Below are positions 5,269 through 5,477 of a stretch of DNA of 5,477 nucleotides, piece by piece. The translations under genes were made by a program, and so were the position numbers. Positions within the stretch are counted from its first letter, which is position 1. The number at the start of each line of letters is the position of its first letter. The stretch is from Pseudomonas sp. PGPPP3 (GTDB lineage Bacteria > Pseudomonadota > Gammaproteobacteria > Pseudomonadales > Pseudomonadaceae). The stretch is from contig NKIE01000217.1 of NCBI GenBank assembly GCA_002256055.1, forward strand, positions 1-5,477, read 5' to 3'. The notes under the pieces were generated by a model. The model saw only the letters and a list, made by a program, of their open reading frames with translations. It was not told where the DNA came from and did no database searches.

Positions 5269-5477
5269 ATGTTGCAGCAGCAGAGCATTATCGTGCCGCA
5301 AATCTCCACCTATCCCGACCCCGAGGGGCGGGCGCGCAAGGTGCTGCGCTGGTTGAGTCAGCAACGCATCGTCGAACCGCAGCTGAGCACCTGTGTGGCG
5401 GGTGGCAATGGCATGGGTTACGCGCTGGCCGAAGGTGCACGGCAGGTGCTGGAGTTGCCGTTCGGTGTCACGGCCGA
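5269..5477 (+). CDS. Conserved-looking protein of unknown function, N-terminal fragment
   Basis: An ORF opens at ATG 5269 and is still open at the window end (69 codons visible). A strong AGGAG (5258-5262) with a 6-base spacer supports this start. The protein begins MLQQQSIIVPQISTYP. It continues with a basic stretch (GRARKVLRWLSQQRIVE), a segment with cysteine and glycines (STCVAGGNGMGYALAEGA) and LPFGVTA. There is no signal peptide, membrane segment or Walker motif in this part. GGNGMG is glycine-rich but not a recognised nucleotide-binding loop. It is transcribed away from xseA and shares its 135-base upstream region. I have a vague memory of small pseudomonad proteins of this type carrying the label sugar ABC transporter ATPase, which nothing visible supports. 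Function is left open. Confidence 0.8.
   Translation, partial: MLQQQSIIVPQISTYPDPEGRARKVLRWLSQQRIVEPQLSTCVAGGNGMGYALAEGARQVLELPFGVTA

Noticed and set aside
1..5477. CRISPR arrays, tRNA or rRNA genes, insertion sequences, integrases
   Set aside because: No regularly spaced repeats, no recognisable RNA gene and no transposase or integrase motifs were seen on either strand.

Overview
The window looks like chromosomal DNA of a Pseudomonas or close relative. The coding DNA is GC-rich, and leuA, an M23 peptidase gene and xseA lie together as I remember them from pseudomonads. LeuA and XseA also read like pseudomonad proteins. This assignment rests on recognition, not on a database search.

Layout, left to right. 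Nearly everything is on the minus strand, so it is transcribed right to left. Positions 1-832 hold the N-terminal half of leuA (2-isopropylmalate synthase). Positions 905-982 hold a 25-codon leucine-containing leader ORF, with a promoter-like pair (989-1017) placed so that the transcript may start on the leader's own ATG. An AT-rich, A-tract-bearing spacer follows (about 1020-1110). Positions 1115-2797 encode a flagellin whose variable middle region is replaced by a zinc metallopeptidase domain (HEMAH plus a downstream IEGSAE). This is the flagellinolysin architecture. Its upstream gap carries a good sigma-28 (FliA) promoter match (2846-2872) and an inverted repeat in the 5' UTR (2809-2840). 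Positions 2901-3719 encode a secreted M23/LytM-type peptidase with a TTG start, 25 bases downstream of xseA (3745-5133, exonuclease VII large subunit), so these two are probably cotranscribed. Positions 5134-5268 form a divergent promoter region with several small repeats. From 5269 a plus-strand gene of unknown function runs off the window.

How the parts fit. xseA and the M23 gene look like an ordinary housekeeping pair, and leuL-leuA is an amino-acid biosynthesis unit with its own leader. The proteolytic flagellin is the accessory element. It sits alone between these units, has no flagellar genes beside it in the window, has lower GC than its neighbours, and carries its own flagellar-class promoter. 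The simplest reading is an acquired single-gene cassette expressed late in flagellar assembly and secreted by the flagellar export apparatus, giving filaments with protease activity. The family is already known; the notable points are the orphan location, the stand-alone sigma-28 promoter and the structured short UTR.
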